NCBI GenBank assembly: GCA_007116405.1
Contig: SKIN01000049.1
Coordinates: 1-13,431 of the forward strand
Source: Candidatus Kaiserbacteria bacterium
GTDB lineage: Bacteria; Patescibacteriota; Minisyncoccia; Phycocordibacterales; UBA12088
Direction of reading: 5' to 3'
DNA length: 13,431 nucleotides
Below the pieces are notes generated by a model, which ran no database searches, was not told the DNA's origin, and saw only the letters and a list, made by a program, of their open reading frames with translations. Of this stretch, positions 5,877 to 12,250 are shown one piece after another (the stretch's first letter is position 1; every line of letters starts with the position of its first letter). A program made the translations under genes and the position numbers.

Positions 5877-6353
5877 CTACGTACCCGCCTTGAGGCCGCG
5901 CAGTGTCGCGAGAACATCCTTAGCGTGTCCTATTGGGCGCACCTTTTCCCACACATGCACCACCGTACCGGAAGGGTCGATGAGAAATGTTGAGCGTGAC
6001 GTACCCATGTACGTGCGACCCATGAACTTCCTCTCACCCCAGACACCAAACGCATCCATGAGCGCATGATCTTCGTCAGACACAAGTGTGAATGTAAGCT
6101 TCTTCTTTTCAATGAACGACTGGTGTGAAGCGCACGTATCTTTGCTTACACCTAGAATGATCGCGTCTTCTTTCTCAAATTCAGCTCCAAGGTCGCGAAA
6201 CCCTTCGGCCTCTATCGTGCAACCCGGAGTGTTATCCTTTGGGTAAAAATACACGACTATCCACTTACCCTTGTACTCCGCAAGGGTGTGTTCGTTCCCG
6301 AGCTCGTCTCGAAACGCAGTGGTAGAGGGTATGATGTCGTTTACAGAAAGCAT
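5877..6353 (-). CDS. bcp: Thiol peroxidase/peroxiredoxin, BCP (PrxQ) family
   Basis: Reduces hydrogen peroxide and organic hydroperoxides with a reactive cysteine. At 158 aa it has the length of the BCP/PrxQ family. The active site is PKDNTPGC (38-45) with peroxidatic C45, supporting T42 and R120. Most PrxQ enzymes have a resolving Cys five residues on (CTxEAC); here that position is E50. The only other Cys is C74 in SKDTCASH, which could resolve the sulfenic acid as in PrxQ forms using a helix-3 cysteine, or the enzyme is one-Cys. No signal peptide, so cytosolic. The ATG at 6351-6353 lies 15 bases after the stop of the 278-aa gene with no SD or clear promoter, so it is probably co-transcribed with that gene. 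Confidence 0.95.
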   Translation of the reverse strand: MLSVNDIIPSTTAFRDELGNEHTLAEYKGKWIVVYFYPKDNTPGCTIEAEGFRDLGAEFEKEDAIILGVSKDTCASHQSFIEKKKLTFTLVSDEDHALMDAFGVWGERKFMGRTYMGTSRSTFLIDPSGTVVHVWEKVRPIGHAKDVLATLRGLKAGT

Positions 6354-6368
6354 GGTGATGCGGTGTCG

Positions 6369-7205
6369 CTAGTTAGTAATGACGCCGAGTCGGTCGTCCT
6401 CTATCTCTATGTATCCCGCGGCACTGCTCTCGATGCAGACGCGCACCAGGTACTGCGTATTTGACCGCATGTCGGTCGTAAGACGGAAGTACTCACGAGG
6501 GACACGAGCGATACCGAGCGCAAAGGTCTCTGTCTCAAACCGAGTCTCGGGCAGTGGTGGCAGGTTCTGTATGGGGTTGGTGACCAACAGCGTACTGTCG
6601 AGCGAGTACTCAATGCCAAATTCCGTGATGGGTCCAAACCCTGTCACAAGCCCTGTCTCAACGTCGATGATGGCATGATTCTTGCATAAATGACCGCAGT
6701 CCCACTCTGCCACGGCAAACCGCCCTGCAAAGACCGGACCGGCGCGGAGTGCCGTGCGTAAACGGTTTGCGTACTCTCTCGACTCAGGAAACAGTGAGTG
6801 ATCGAGTTCTGTCGCATACGGACCATCGAAAATGACTATTTCACTGTCAGTCGATGTGGCACGGCGCGCCTCTTGCCTATTGAGTACTTCTTCACATGAG
6901 AGCGGTCTTCCCTGCACCGCACGGATATCAGTGGCGCGCTTATAGACACCGCCCACCTCCTTCACCGCACCCCACATCCACACGACGTAGCTGCCACCGC
7001 ATGTGTGCACAAGGCGACCCATCGGATACCACTGGACCATGACGCCCTCGTGCATGAGACGGCCTTCACTGTTGAAGCACGCGCTTGGTACGGGACCGAA
7101 TGCCTCAAACACCTGTGTGGTCAGACGATTCACACCATTGGTGTCCATCCATGGCGCCCATACAAGGACCATTACGCCCAGTATCAACACGAGTGCTCTT
7201 ACCAT
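6369..7205 (-). CDS. Exported protein of unknown function, 278 aa, with W-x-CGxxC motif
   Basis: No function can be assigned. Residues 3-18 form a hydrophobic signal segment, so the protein is exported or membrane-tethered. It has several cysteines (C43, C69, C104, C170, C174, C257), which suggests disulfides. The most distinctive part is residues about 159-189, FAGRFAVAEWDCGHLC followed by AIIDVETGLVTG, then a segment ending in LLVTNP. I recall this pattern (FAG...W.CG..C...IID..TG) from hypothetical exported proteins in many bacteria, but cannot confirm it here. The frame extends six codons upstream to a TTG, but that start lies in the -10 box; the ATG at 7203-7205 is preferred. An extended -10 (TGG-TATACT) ends 8 bases before it and no SD exists. 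The peroxiredoxin gene follows after 15 bases. Confidence 0.85.
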   Translation of the reverse strand: MVRALVLILGVMVLVWAPWMDTNGVNRLTTQVFEAFGPVPSACFNSEGRLMHEGVMVQWYPMGRLVHTCGGSYVVWMWGAVKEVGGVYKRATDIRAVQGRPLSCEEVLNRQEARRATSTDSEIVIFDGPYATELDHSLFPESREYANRLRTALRAGPVFAGRFAVAEWDCGHLCKNHAIIDVETGLVTGFGPITEFGIEYSLDSTLLVTNPIQNLPPLPETRFETETFALGIARVPREYFRLTTDMRSNTQYLVRVCIESSAAGYIEIEDDRLGVITN

Positions 7206-7213
7206 ACCCGAGC

Positions 7214-7222
7214 AGTATACCA
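7214..7222 (-). promoter_or_regulatory. Putative extended -10 of the 278-aa exported protein gene
   Basis: TGG-TATACT (5 of 6 to consensus) lies 8 bases before the ATG, predicting a 2-base leader. It sits in the 42-base gap after sppA, so this gene and the peroxiredoxin can be transcribed apart from sppA. Confidence 0.6.
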
Positions 7223-7247
7223 AAAAGCCAGCATGTCGTGTGCGGAC

Positions 7248-8168
7248 CTACTCCAAGAGAGAGCGAAGTCCTCCGCGTTTAGGTTCACAGATGCGTATAT
7301 CGCGCTCAGGAATACCAAGCGTGTCTGCAAGGTATGCACGCACTTCGTATATACCACCGAGCGTGTCGACGAGACCCAGTTCCACACCCCTCTTTCCAAG
7401 GAAGGTACGGCCATCGGCTATTTCCAAATACTCCTCATACGTACGCGTCGGGCGCACGCGCGCGATACGTTCTATCATGTAGGTGTGCACCGTATCGACC
7501 TGTTCCTGGAAGTAGCGTTGCTCTTCTTCAGAGAGTCGACGATTGGGGTTGCCTGCATCCTTAAAGGAGCCGCTTGAGAGGTCGATCCATCGCATACCCT
7601 CTTCCTCGCGCGCGCCCGCTTGTTCCGTGTAGCTCATGGTCACTCCTATGGAGCCAATGTTACTGATGGGAGATGTCACGATATGGTCAGTGCCCGCGGC
7701 AACCCAGTAGGCGGCACTTGCGCCAATGTCTCGCACCAACGACACGGTCGGTTTGTCCGCACGGTGAAGTGCGAACATGACGTCGTCAGCTGCAACCGGT
7801 GTGCCACCCGGGGAGTCAATGTCAACTAATATCGCTACTATCAATTCGTCTGCAAGGGCCTCATTGATCTGGCGAATGAGGCTGCGGGCACCGGATATCA
7901 TTCCAAGTCCGAGAAGCCGCGTGAACCCCTCATCATCACTCGTGATGATGCCGTGGACGGGAATGGTGGCGATGTTGCACTGCTCCTTACTTCGACTATC
8001 ACCCACCAGTGTGATGATGCCGAGGATCATAATAGAGGCTATGAACCAAAAAAGTACGGCAGGGATGCCGACAAAAAGCCCAAATACCACCTGTGACCGC
8101 GTAGTGTTCTTGACCGGCCGTGGTGTGACCTGTGTTATGTTCGATTCCTGTGTTCGCTCTCCCTCCAT
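7248..8168 (-). CDS. sppA: Signal peptide peptidase SppA-type membrane serine protease (S49)
   Basis: Membrane-anchored protease of the S49 family, which degrades leftover signal peptides and membrane protein fragments. The 306-aa product has a short cytosolic N-terminus, one transmembrane segment at about 29-55, then an extracytoplasmic ClpP-like fold. SPGG lies at 119-122. The catalytic Ser is S151 in GASAAYW and the Lys is K203 in SGSFKDAG, the Ser/Lys pair of the short bacterial SppA form. ELGLVDTLGG (about 263-272) is the usual C-terminal motif. A GTG allows 15 more codons, but the ATG at 8166-8168 has an extended -10 seven bases upstream and gives a normal N-terminus. It is divergent from pyk, 91 bases apart. 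Identification is firm; exact substrates are not knowable from sequence. Confidence 0.95.
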   Translation of the reverse strand: MEGERTQESNITQVTPRPVKNTTRSQVVFGLFVGIPAVLFWFIASIMILGIITLVGDSRSKEQCNIATIPVHGIITSDDEGFTRLLGLGMISGARSLIRQINEALADELIVAILVDIDSPGGTPVAADDVMFALHRADKPTVSLVRDIGASAAYWVAAGTDHIVTSPISNIGSIGVTMSYTEQAGAREEEGMRWIDLSSGSFKDAGNPNRRLSEEEQRYFQEQVDTVHTYMIERIARVRPTRTYEEYLEIADGRTFLGKRGVELGLVDTLGGIYEVRAYLADTLGIPERDIRICEPKRGGLRSLLE

Positions 8169-8175
8169 GTGTGTT

Positions 8176-8184
8176 ACTATACCA
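8176..8184 (-). promoter_or_regulatory. Putative extended -10 of sppA
   Basis: TGG-TATAGT (5 of 6 to consensus) lies 7 bases (AACACAC) before the sppA ATG, predicting a 1-base leader. No -35 match lies at the right distance and there is no SD. Confidence 0.6.
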
Positions 8185-8247
8185 TCTGTTATGTAGGTCC
8201 CCCTACCTATCACCCATTAGTTATCCACGTTCGCCATTACCTCACCA

Positions 8248-8253
8248 TATACA
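8248..8253 (+). promoter_or_regulatory. Putative -10 of pyk
   Basis: TATACA lies exactly 6 bases (CCAACC) before the pyk ATG. It lacks the TGN extension and a clear -35, so it is weaker than the others, but the spacing is identical to grpE and ddl, and no SD is present. Confidence 0.45.
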
Positions 8254-8259
8254 CCAACC

Positions 8260-9699
8260 ATGTCAGAGACACAGCCCCTTCGCCATACGCATGTCGTAAA
8301 AACAAAAATAGTCGCCACGCTCGGTCCAAGTAGCAGCGACAAGGAGATGATTATTAGAATGCTCAATGCGGGGATGACCGTCGCCCGTTTCAACATGAGT
8401 CATGGCGATCTCGAAAGTCACGCCAATCTCATGCGCACGGCTCGTGCCGCAGCAAAAGAAGCCCGTAAACCACTCGCGATACTGCAAGATCTCTCAGGCC
8501 CAAAGATACGCATCGGCGATCTTGAGACGGAAGAGGTGACACTCCGCGATGGTGAGAAGTTCACGCTCACCACCCAAAAATGTGTCGGTAACGAACACCG
8601 TGTGTGGGTCAATTACAAAAAACTCCCCAAGGAAGTACCTGTTGGTACACACATATTCCTCCACGATGGCAAGATACAGCTTAAAATACTCGAGGTCACC
8701 GACACCGAGATACACACTGAAGTCATTAATGGAGGAACCATACGCGGCAGGCGCGGCGTAAACGTGCCTGACGCTCACCTCACGCTCTCAACCCTCACTC
8801 CGAAAGACAAGAAGGACGCGGTCTTCGGCATGGAGCATGGTGTTGATATCTTCACCCTGTCATTCGTACGTGAAGCAAAAGATATACACCAACTGCGTAA
8901 GCTGCTCGCAAAGAGACCGAACGCGATGATCGCTGCAAAGATAGAGACCAAAGCCGCCATAGAGAATCTCGATGAGATACTCGACGCTGCGGATGCAGTC
9001 ATGGTGGCACGTGGAGACCTTGCTATAGAAGTACCCCCCGAAAAGGTGCCGCTACTTCAGAAGAAGATAATCCGTGCGGCAAACCGTGCAGGCAAGCCGG
9101 TCATTACTGCTACGCAGATGCTCGACAGCATGCGTGTCTCCACGGTCCCGACACGTGCCGAAGTGAACGACATCGCCAATGCCATTCTCGACGGCACCGA
9201 TGCTGTGATGCTTTCGGATGAGACCGCAGTGGGGGCACATCCCGCTCGAGCGATCTCGGTCATGTCACGTGTTGCGCGCCAGGTGGAGTCAAGCGAGCAT
9301 TTTGCTGAGCTGATACAGGTTTGGGACTTCAAACCCAAAACGCGCTGCGATGCCGTGAGTAGGTCTATCACAAAGACCGCAATCAATTTGAACGCAAAGA
9401 CCATCGTCGCGTTTTCAGAGAGTGGATACACGGGCCGCATGGTTGCACGATATCGCCCATTGGTACCGATACTGGTACTCACTCCGAATAAAGAAGCATT
9501 CAACCAGAGCCTGCTCACGTATGGGTGCGAACCCGTCTTAGTACGCAAGGTCATGCATTTATCAGAGGCACAGCGCGTTGCGCGGAAGATACTTAAGGAG
9601 AAAGGTCTCTGTGAAGAAGGAGATGTATTCGTACTCGGTGCCGGCATTCCCTTTGGTGAACCCGGCAGTACCAACATGATGCTCGTGGAGCGGATGTAA
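8260..9699 (+). CDS. pyk: Pyruvate kinase
   Basis: Last enzyme of glycolysis: phosphoenolpyruvate + ADP to pyruvate + ATP, cytosolic tetramer. The 479-aa length matches bacterial pyruvate kinases without the extra C-terminal domain. Substrate-site residues R43, N45, S47 and H48 lie in VARFNMSHG; the B-domain lid spans about 85-180; the active-site signature MIAAKIET holds K227 and E229; RGDLAIEVP (251-259) provides the metal-binding Asp; ATQMLDSM (284-291) holds T285, with Asp where Glu is more usual. The C-terminal allosteric domain (about 355-479) ends GEPGSTNMMLVERM, retaining the GxPGxTN motif. It is a single-gene unit with a promoter-like box 6 bases before the ATG and a bidirectional terminator 20 bases after the stop. 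It indicates an ATP-yielding lower glycolysis. Confidence 0.98.
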   Translation: MSETQPLRHTHVVKTKIVATLGPSSSDKEMIIRMLNAGMTVARFNMSHGDLESHANLMRTARAAAKEARKPLAILQDLSGPKIRIGDLETEEVTLRDGEKFTLTTQKCVGNEHRVWVNYKKLPKEVPVGTHIFLHDGKIQLKILEVTDTEIHTEVINGGTIRGRRGVNVPDAHLTLSTLTPKDKKDAVFGMEHGVDIFTLSFVREAKDIHQLRKLLAKRPNAMIAAKIETKAAIENLDEILDAADAVMVARGDLAIEVPPEKVPLLQKKIIRAANRAGKPVITATQMLDSMRVSTVPTRAEVNDIANAILDGTDAVMLSDETAVGAHPARAISVMSRVARQVESSEHFAELIQVWDFKPKTRCDAVSRSITKTAINLNAKTIVAFSESGYTGRMVARYRPLVPILVLTPNKEAFNQSLLTYGCEPVLVRKVMHLSEAQRVARKILKEKGLCEEGDVFVLGAGIPFGEPGSTNMMLVERM

Positions 9700-9718
9700 A
9701 TAAGCGCGTAGGTAATAA

Positions 9719-9746
9719 AAAAGAGGCGACCGAGGTCGCCTCTTTT
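9719..9746. terminator. Bidirectional intrinsic terminator between pyk and the 123-aa gene
   Basis: A perfect 12-bp stem (9719-9730 with 9735-9746) closes the loop CGAG. It is preceded by A-rich sequence and followed by T on the plus strand, so both strands read hairpin plus T-run. It can end pyk from the left and the 123-aa gene from the right. Confidence 0.92.
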
Positions 9747-9754
9747 GAGGTTTG

Positions 9755-9801
9755 CGTGATACATCCCTATATCACGACTTTTGCGAACGGGAGCCGTTCG
9801 C
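9755..9801. repeat. Two further hairpins downstream of the 123-aa gene
   Basis: CGTGATA at 9755-9761 pairs with 9770-9776 (7 bp, 8-base loop), and GCGAACGG at 9783-9790 pairs with 9794-9801 (8 bp, GAG loop). Neither has its own T-run. They lie in the 3' region of the minus-strand gene before the main terminator and may stabilise its mRNA. Confidence 0.5.
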
Positions 9802-9809
9802 GGTGCTGA

Positions 9810-10181
9810 TCACCACATGATCACGCTATCCTTGGACCAGGCAGCCTCACCGAAGCTAAAACCTCCGGCCTCGGAGTATCCCGGACCTTCGCTCGCGCCC
9901 ATGAAGACGCCCTGCAGCTGGAAGAAGTCGCCATCAGGAAGTTTCTGGGTCAGCTGGTAGCTACCCGTACTCCCGGCAAACGTGGCGTCGCCGTACGCCA
10001 TGCTGTGACCGGAGATCCATGCGTGCATTGAGCCCGATGCGCTCGTCGCCGAGCAGTGACCCATTGCACACGGGTCAACAGGGACGGGCTTGGTGCATGC
10101 TGGCTTGCCGCAAGCGAGCGCGGTGCCGGAAACGGCGAGGGAAACAGCAAACATCGTTCCCAGAATCAGTTCTTTCTTCAT
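9810..10181 (-). CDS. Secreted small Cys-containing protein, 123 aa, unknown function
   Basis: I do not recognise this protein. It has a textbook signal peptide: MKKELIL, a hydrophobic core to about residue 20, and an ALA cleavage site before C24. The residues before C24 do not fit a normal lipobox (Ala rather than Leu at -3), so plain secretion is more likely than lipidation. The mature start carries four cysteines spaced C24-x4-C29-x8-C38-x4-C43, probably two disulfides or a metal site, followed by a Gly/Ser/Ala-rich region with aromatic residues (45-123) that looks beta-structured. The ATG at 10179-10181 was chosen over upstream frames because of the SD (AAAGGAG, 7 bases ahead) and the signal peptide. 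It heads a long leader containing two repeat hairpins and is divergent from the next exported-protein operon. Confidence 0.85.
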   Translation of the reverse strand: MKKELILGTMFAVSLAVSGTALACGKPACTKPVPVDPCAMGHCSATSASGSMHAWISGHSMAYGDATFAGSTGSYQLTQKLPDGDFFQLQGVFMGASEGPGYSEAGGFSFGEAAWSKDSVIMW

Positions 10182-10182
10182 G

Positions 10183-10290
10183 TCAATTCTCCTTTGTGGA
10201 GTTGGTTTTTTGGAGGAACACACCGGGCCTCATGCCCGATGCAAAGAGCGCTTGTACGACAGTTGTCGACAAGGATATTTTGGGCGTCAT
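10183..10290 (-). CDS. Possible leader ORF, 35 aa, ending 1 base before the 123-aa gene
   Basis: An ATG frame of 35 codons begins inside the outer repeat hairpin and ends in a TGA that is one base before the ATG of the 123-aa secreted protein. Such spacing would allow translational coupling. There is no SD for it and the sequence (residues such as SLSTTVVQALFASGMRPG) is not recognised. It overlaps the second hairpin repeat. It may be accidental. Confidence 0.25.
   Translation of the reverse strand: MTPKISLSTTVVQALFASGMRPGVFLQKTNSTKEN
10225..10242. repeat. Hairpin repeat copy 1 in the 123-aa gene leader
   Basis: GGGCCTCATGCCCGATGC matches copy 2 (10282-10299) at 16 of 18 positions in direct orientation. 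Each copy contains a GGGC-N5-GCCC stem; copy 1 can extend it by one C-G pair. Confidence 0.65.
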
Positions 10291-10299
10291 GCCCGGTGC
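10282..10299. repeat. Hairpin repeat copy 2 in the 123-aa gene leader
   Basis: GGGCGTCATGCCCGGTGC, direct repeat of copy 1, start-to-start distance 57 bases. The predicted transcript start of the 123-aa gene (near 10302) lies just outside it, so both hairpins would be at the 5' end of the mRNA. Confidence 0.65.
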
Positions 10300-10307
10300 T
10301 GAGAGGG

Positions 10308-10335
10308 ACACTAACATATTATAAATATTTGTCAA
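10308..10335 (-). promoter_or_regulatory. Putative promoter of the 123-aa secreted protein gene
   Basis: On the minus strand TTGACA (10330-10335) is followed after 16 bases by TAGTGT (10308-10313) with a TGT just ahead of it. A better TATAAT nearby is only 6 bases from TTGACA and cannot pair with it. The leader would be about 120 bases. Confidence 0.45.
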
Positions 10336-10346
10336 GCGTTCGATAC

Positions 10347-10374
10347 TTGCCAATTTATTTTTTTGTGCTATAGT
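10347..10374 (+). promoter_or_regulatory. Promoter of the exported-protein operon
   Basis: TTGCCA (10347-10352), 16-base spacer, TATAGT (10369-10374) with a TGC extension. The transcript would start near 10381, about 30 bases before the ATG, leaving room for the SD. It is back to back with the promoter of the 123-aa gene. Confidence 0.75.
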
Positions 10375-10411
10375 CACGCGAGCAGTGAACCTTAAAAAAG
10401 GAGGTGTACTA

Positions 10412-11008
10412 ATGTTACAAATCATGCTTATGTTGGCCCTGCTCTCGTACGCAGGACAACTTGATGCGCAGGGCACGACCTATATCCCCCGTGCTGACAG
10501 AACCGCTGAACAAGCGGTCCGCGAGCTTGTTCGTTCTCCGCACCGCGCGGAGTTCGAGCGGGAACTGATCCGGGAGCACAGCATGACCTTCGCCGAGCTC
10601 CGGCGGACACGTCTTATTGTCTACCCCTGCGGCGGCGACTGTGCCCTCGAGACCGCATACATTGGTGAGGACGGACGTTCTCACTACTGGCGCACTGTCG
10701 AGGCACACGAGCCTGTTGCCGGGTACATAAACAGCAACCGGTTCTACCCGCTGTTCCTGCCCGCTTGCGGAAACCCGGTGCGTTCTATCGCACTGCCGGA
10801 AGTGGTTCCTGAACCGGTCATTGAACCTACTGAGTCGCAATATGGTTGTACCGATGGATCGGTGCAGTACAGCACCGGTTACTGGCACAACCCTGCAACC
10901 TGGGGCCGTTGGGGCTCGGGTGGTCACGGATACGGGTGGACAGTCTCGCATCATCAGAACATCATTTGTGTTTGGCCCGCTCAGAACCCCGAAGGAGGTG
11001 AGCAATGA
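10412..11008 (+). CDS. Exported Cys-containing protein, 198 aa, unknown function
   Basis: Not recognised. A frame open from a GTG at 10385 overlaps the SD; the ATG at 10412 is 7 bases after a perfect AGGAGG and begins a hydrophobic signal peptide (residues 1-15, probable cleavage LDA-Q near 19-20). The mature protein has an N-terminal helical stretch (about 31-65), a pair C73/C77 in YPCGGDC, an ACGNPV motif at 118-123 often seen at the ends of folded domains in small exported proteins, and a C-terminal section (about 144-188) very rich in Gly, Trp, His and Tyr between C146 and C186. Its stop overlaps the next start (ATGA, 11005-11008), so the two genes are translationally coupled and probably work together. 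Confidence 0.85.
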   Translation: MLQIMLMLALLSYAGQLDAQGTTYIPRADRTAEQAVRELVRSPHRAEFERELIREHSMTFAELRRTRLIVYPCGGDCALETAYIGEDGRSHYWRTVEAHEPVAGYINSNRFYPLFLPACGNPVRSIALPEVVPEPVIEPTESQYGCTDGSVQYSTGYWHNPATWGRWGSGGHGYGWTVSHHQNIICVWPAQNPEGGEQ

Positions 11009-11469
11009 ACAAAAGACTTCTGCTCTTAGTGCTACTACCGCTGGTCACTGTGACCACCGGTTGCGGTACAGCTATTGTAAAGCAGACCCCTATCCCGGAT
11101 TGTGAAGGGAGAGCGTGCTTTACAGAATTGCGTGGCTCAATGGCCGGCAGAGGTGGCGGTATCTATGGTATCGCCGGCATTACCGTCGTTGGTGATGATG
11201 GGTCTCAGCAGTTCAAGCCTATTGTCGACGGTGTAATGCCGGATCGACTCGATACGCTTGGGCCGTCCGCCATCACGGGATATGCAACCTACCGCGCTTC
11301 ACGGCGTCACGCGCAAGCTATCGAGCATGCTGCTGAGAACAGCGGGCCGGGGCTTATCCTGATAAACGACAACAGCAGTGCCGCGGCAGCTCTCAGTAAC
11401 GCGGAGGTTGGGGTGACGCAGGAGATCCTGCAGCAGACCCTCCCTCCAGTTCGATTCGGTCACAAGTAG
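11005..11469 (+). CDS. Putative lipoprotein or secreted protein, 154 aa, unknown function
   Basis: Not recognised. The start ATG overlaps the previous stop by four bases and is preceded by an extended SD (AAGGAGGTGA). The N-terminus (MNKRLLLLVLLPLVTVTTGC) is a short lipoprotein-like signal with C20; Gly at -1 fits, Thr at -3 is atypical for a lipobox. C33 and C38 may pair. Residues 46-66 are Gly-rich (AGRGGGIYGIAGI), and residues 95-112 form a likely helix rich in Ala, His and Arg. Residues 117-132 combine a hydrophobic strand with a Ser/Ala-rich stretch. It is the second gene of a two-gene operon closed by a terminator 10 bases after its stop. Confidence 0.85.
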   Translation: MNKRLLLLVLLPLVTVTTGCGTAIVKQTPIPDCEGRACFTELRGSMAGRGGGIYGIAGITVVGDDGSQQFKPIVDGVMPDRLDTLGPSAITGYATYRASRRHAQAIEHAAENSGPGLILINDNSSAAAALSNAEVGVTQEILQQTLPPVRFGHK

Positions 11470-11479
11470 TGACCACCAC

Positions 11480-11510
11480 AGACCGGATACATTCTCGTAT
11501 CCGGTCTTTT
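11480..11510 (+). terminator. Intrinsic terminator of the two-gene exported-protein operon
   Basis: An 11-bp stem (11480-11490 with 11497-11507) closes a 6-base loop ATTCTC and is followed by TTT. It starts 10 bases after the stop codon at 11469. Confidence 0.9.
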
Positions 11511-11530
11511 CTATGCGCAACACACATAAG

Positions 11531-11559
11531 TTGACATTCTGATTATTTTATGCTATTCT
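11531..11559 (+). promoter_or_regulatory. Promoter of the 198-aa Pro-rich-tail exported protein
   Basis: A perfect TTGACA (11531-11536), 17-base spacer, and TATTCT (11554-11559) with a TGC extension. The predicted start is near 11566, giving a leader of about 29 bases that includes the SD. Confidence 0.85.
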
Positions 11560-11594
11560 GCTGCAAGTTGTTCCTCAAAACTAAGGAGAATTTG

Positions 11595-12191
11595 ATGAGA
11601 CATTTTCGCAAGAACGGTGATCGATACCTCCTCCTGGTCGTGCTGATTCTCTTGATCATCGGCTCTAGTGACATGGCTTTCGCGGATGTTCAGCTGCCCA
11701 CACCACTCCAAGGACTGGAGGTCGAGGAGGAAGACATTCGCGCTCTACCCTCTCCGGATGGGTCGATGTACCTCGTTTCTGTTCGTGTAATGGCGGGTGA
11801 AAACACGTCAGTATACGGACCTTTCGAGGCGACACTTTGGGAGAAGCAGGTCGACCTGACAAGCTTCCTAGAGGATCCGGCTGAAGGTCAGGTGTCGAAG
11901 CAAGAGTATGCTTCGGTATTCTGTAACCTCAACCGAGAAGTGTTCGGACTCGCGTGTACGAGTGAACGTGAGCTTGAGATCGTGGACAATAGCTACCCTT
12001 GGTGGGTACCTATCGCCACGGTGCCGAAAGGCAGGCTCTCTGAGACCATCGCTGCGCTTACCGGCGCAACGATAGTACCGATGCTTCCCGAGCCGGCGGC
12101 CACAACAGTGGAAGAGGTGAAAGCAATACCCCTACCACGGCCTCGACCCCCAGCCCCTCCCATCACCTACCGGAGCACATCGCTCTGGTAG
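11595..12191 (+). CDS. Exported protein with Pro-rich C-terminal tail, 198 aa, unknown function
   Basis: Not recognised. A frame begins at 11550, but that codon lies in the promoter; the ATG at 11595 has AAGGAG 6 bases ahead and begins a signal peptide (charged residues 2-10, hydrophobic core 11-23, cleavage AFA-D at 30/31). The mature protein is acidic at first (about 41-48), then probably beta-rich, with two cysteines C110 and C121 that could form one disulfide, and a WW pair at 136-137. Residues 163-190 are dominated by Pro, Glu, Val and Arg (PRPRPPAPP) and should be an extended tail, as in proteins that bridge to the wall or bind partners. It forms its own transcription unit, with a promoter and terminator, immediately after the two-gene exported operon. 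Confidence 0.85.
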   Translation: MRHFRKNGDRYLLLVVLILLIIGSSDMAFADVQLPTPLQGLEVEEEDIRALPSPDGSMYLVSVRVMAGENTSVYGPFEATLWEKQVDLTSFLEDPAEGQVSKQEYASVFCNLNREVFGLACTSERELEIVDNSYPWWVPIATVPKGRLSETIAALTGATIVPMLPEPAATTVEEVKAIPLPRPRPPAPPITYRSTSLW

Positions 12192-12198
12192 CACAACC

Positions 12199-12230
12199 AC
12201 CGCCGACACAGCACTGTGTCGGCGGTATTT
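12199..12230 (+). terminator. Intrinsic terminator of the Pro-rich exported protein gene
   Basis: A GC-rich stem (12199-12211 with 12214-12226; in practice 12 bp with a GCAC loop) begins 8 bases after the stop and is followed by ATTTCT. The weak T-run makes it slightly less typical. It lies between this gene and the convergent ddl. Confidence 0.8.
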
Positions 12231-12250
12231 CTATACTACATGTCAACACT

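Noticed and set aside
9057..9764. 235-codon minus-strand frame opposite pyk
   Set aside because: It lies almost wholly antisense to clear pyruvate kinase and crosses the pyk terminator; its translation has no recognisable domain.
10319..10335. TTGACA plus nearby TATAAT as a strong promoter on the minus strand
   Set aside because: The two hexamers are only 6 bases apart, so they cannot belong to one promoter; TAGTGT at 16 bases was used instead.
10415..11005. 196-codon minus-strand frame opposite the first exported-protein gene
   Set aside because: The plus-strand gene has a promoter, perfect SD, signal peptide and coupled downstream gene; the antisense frame has none of these.
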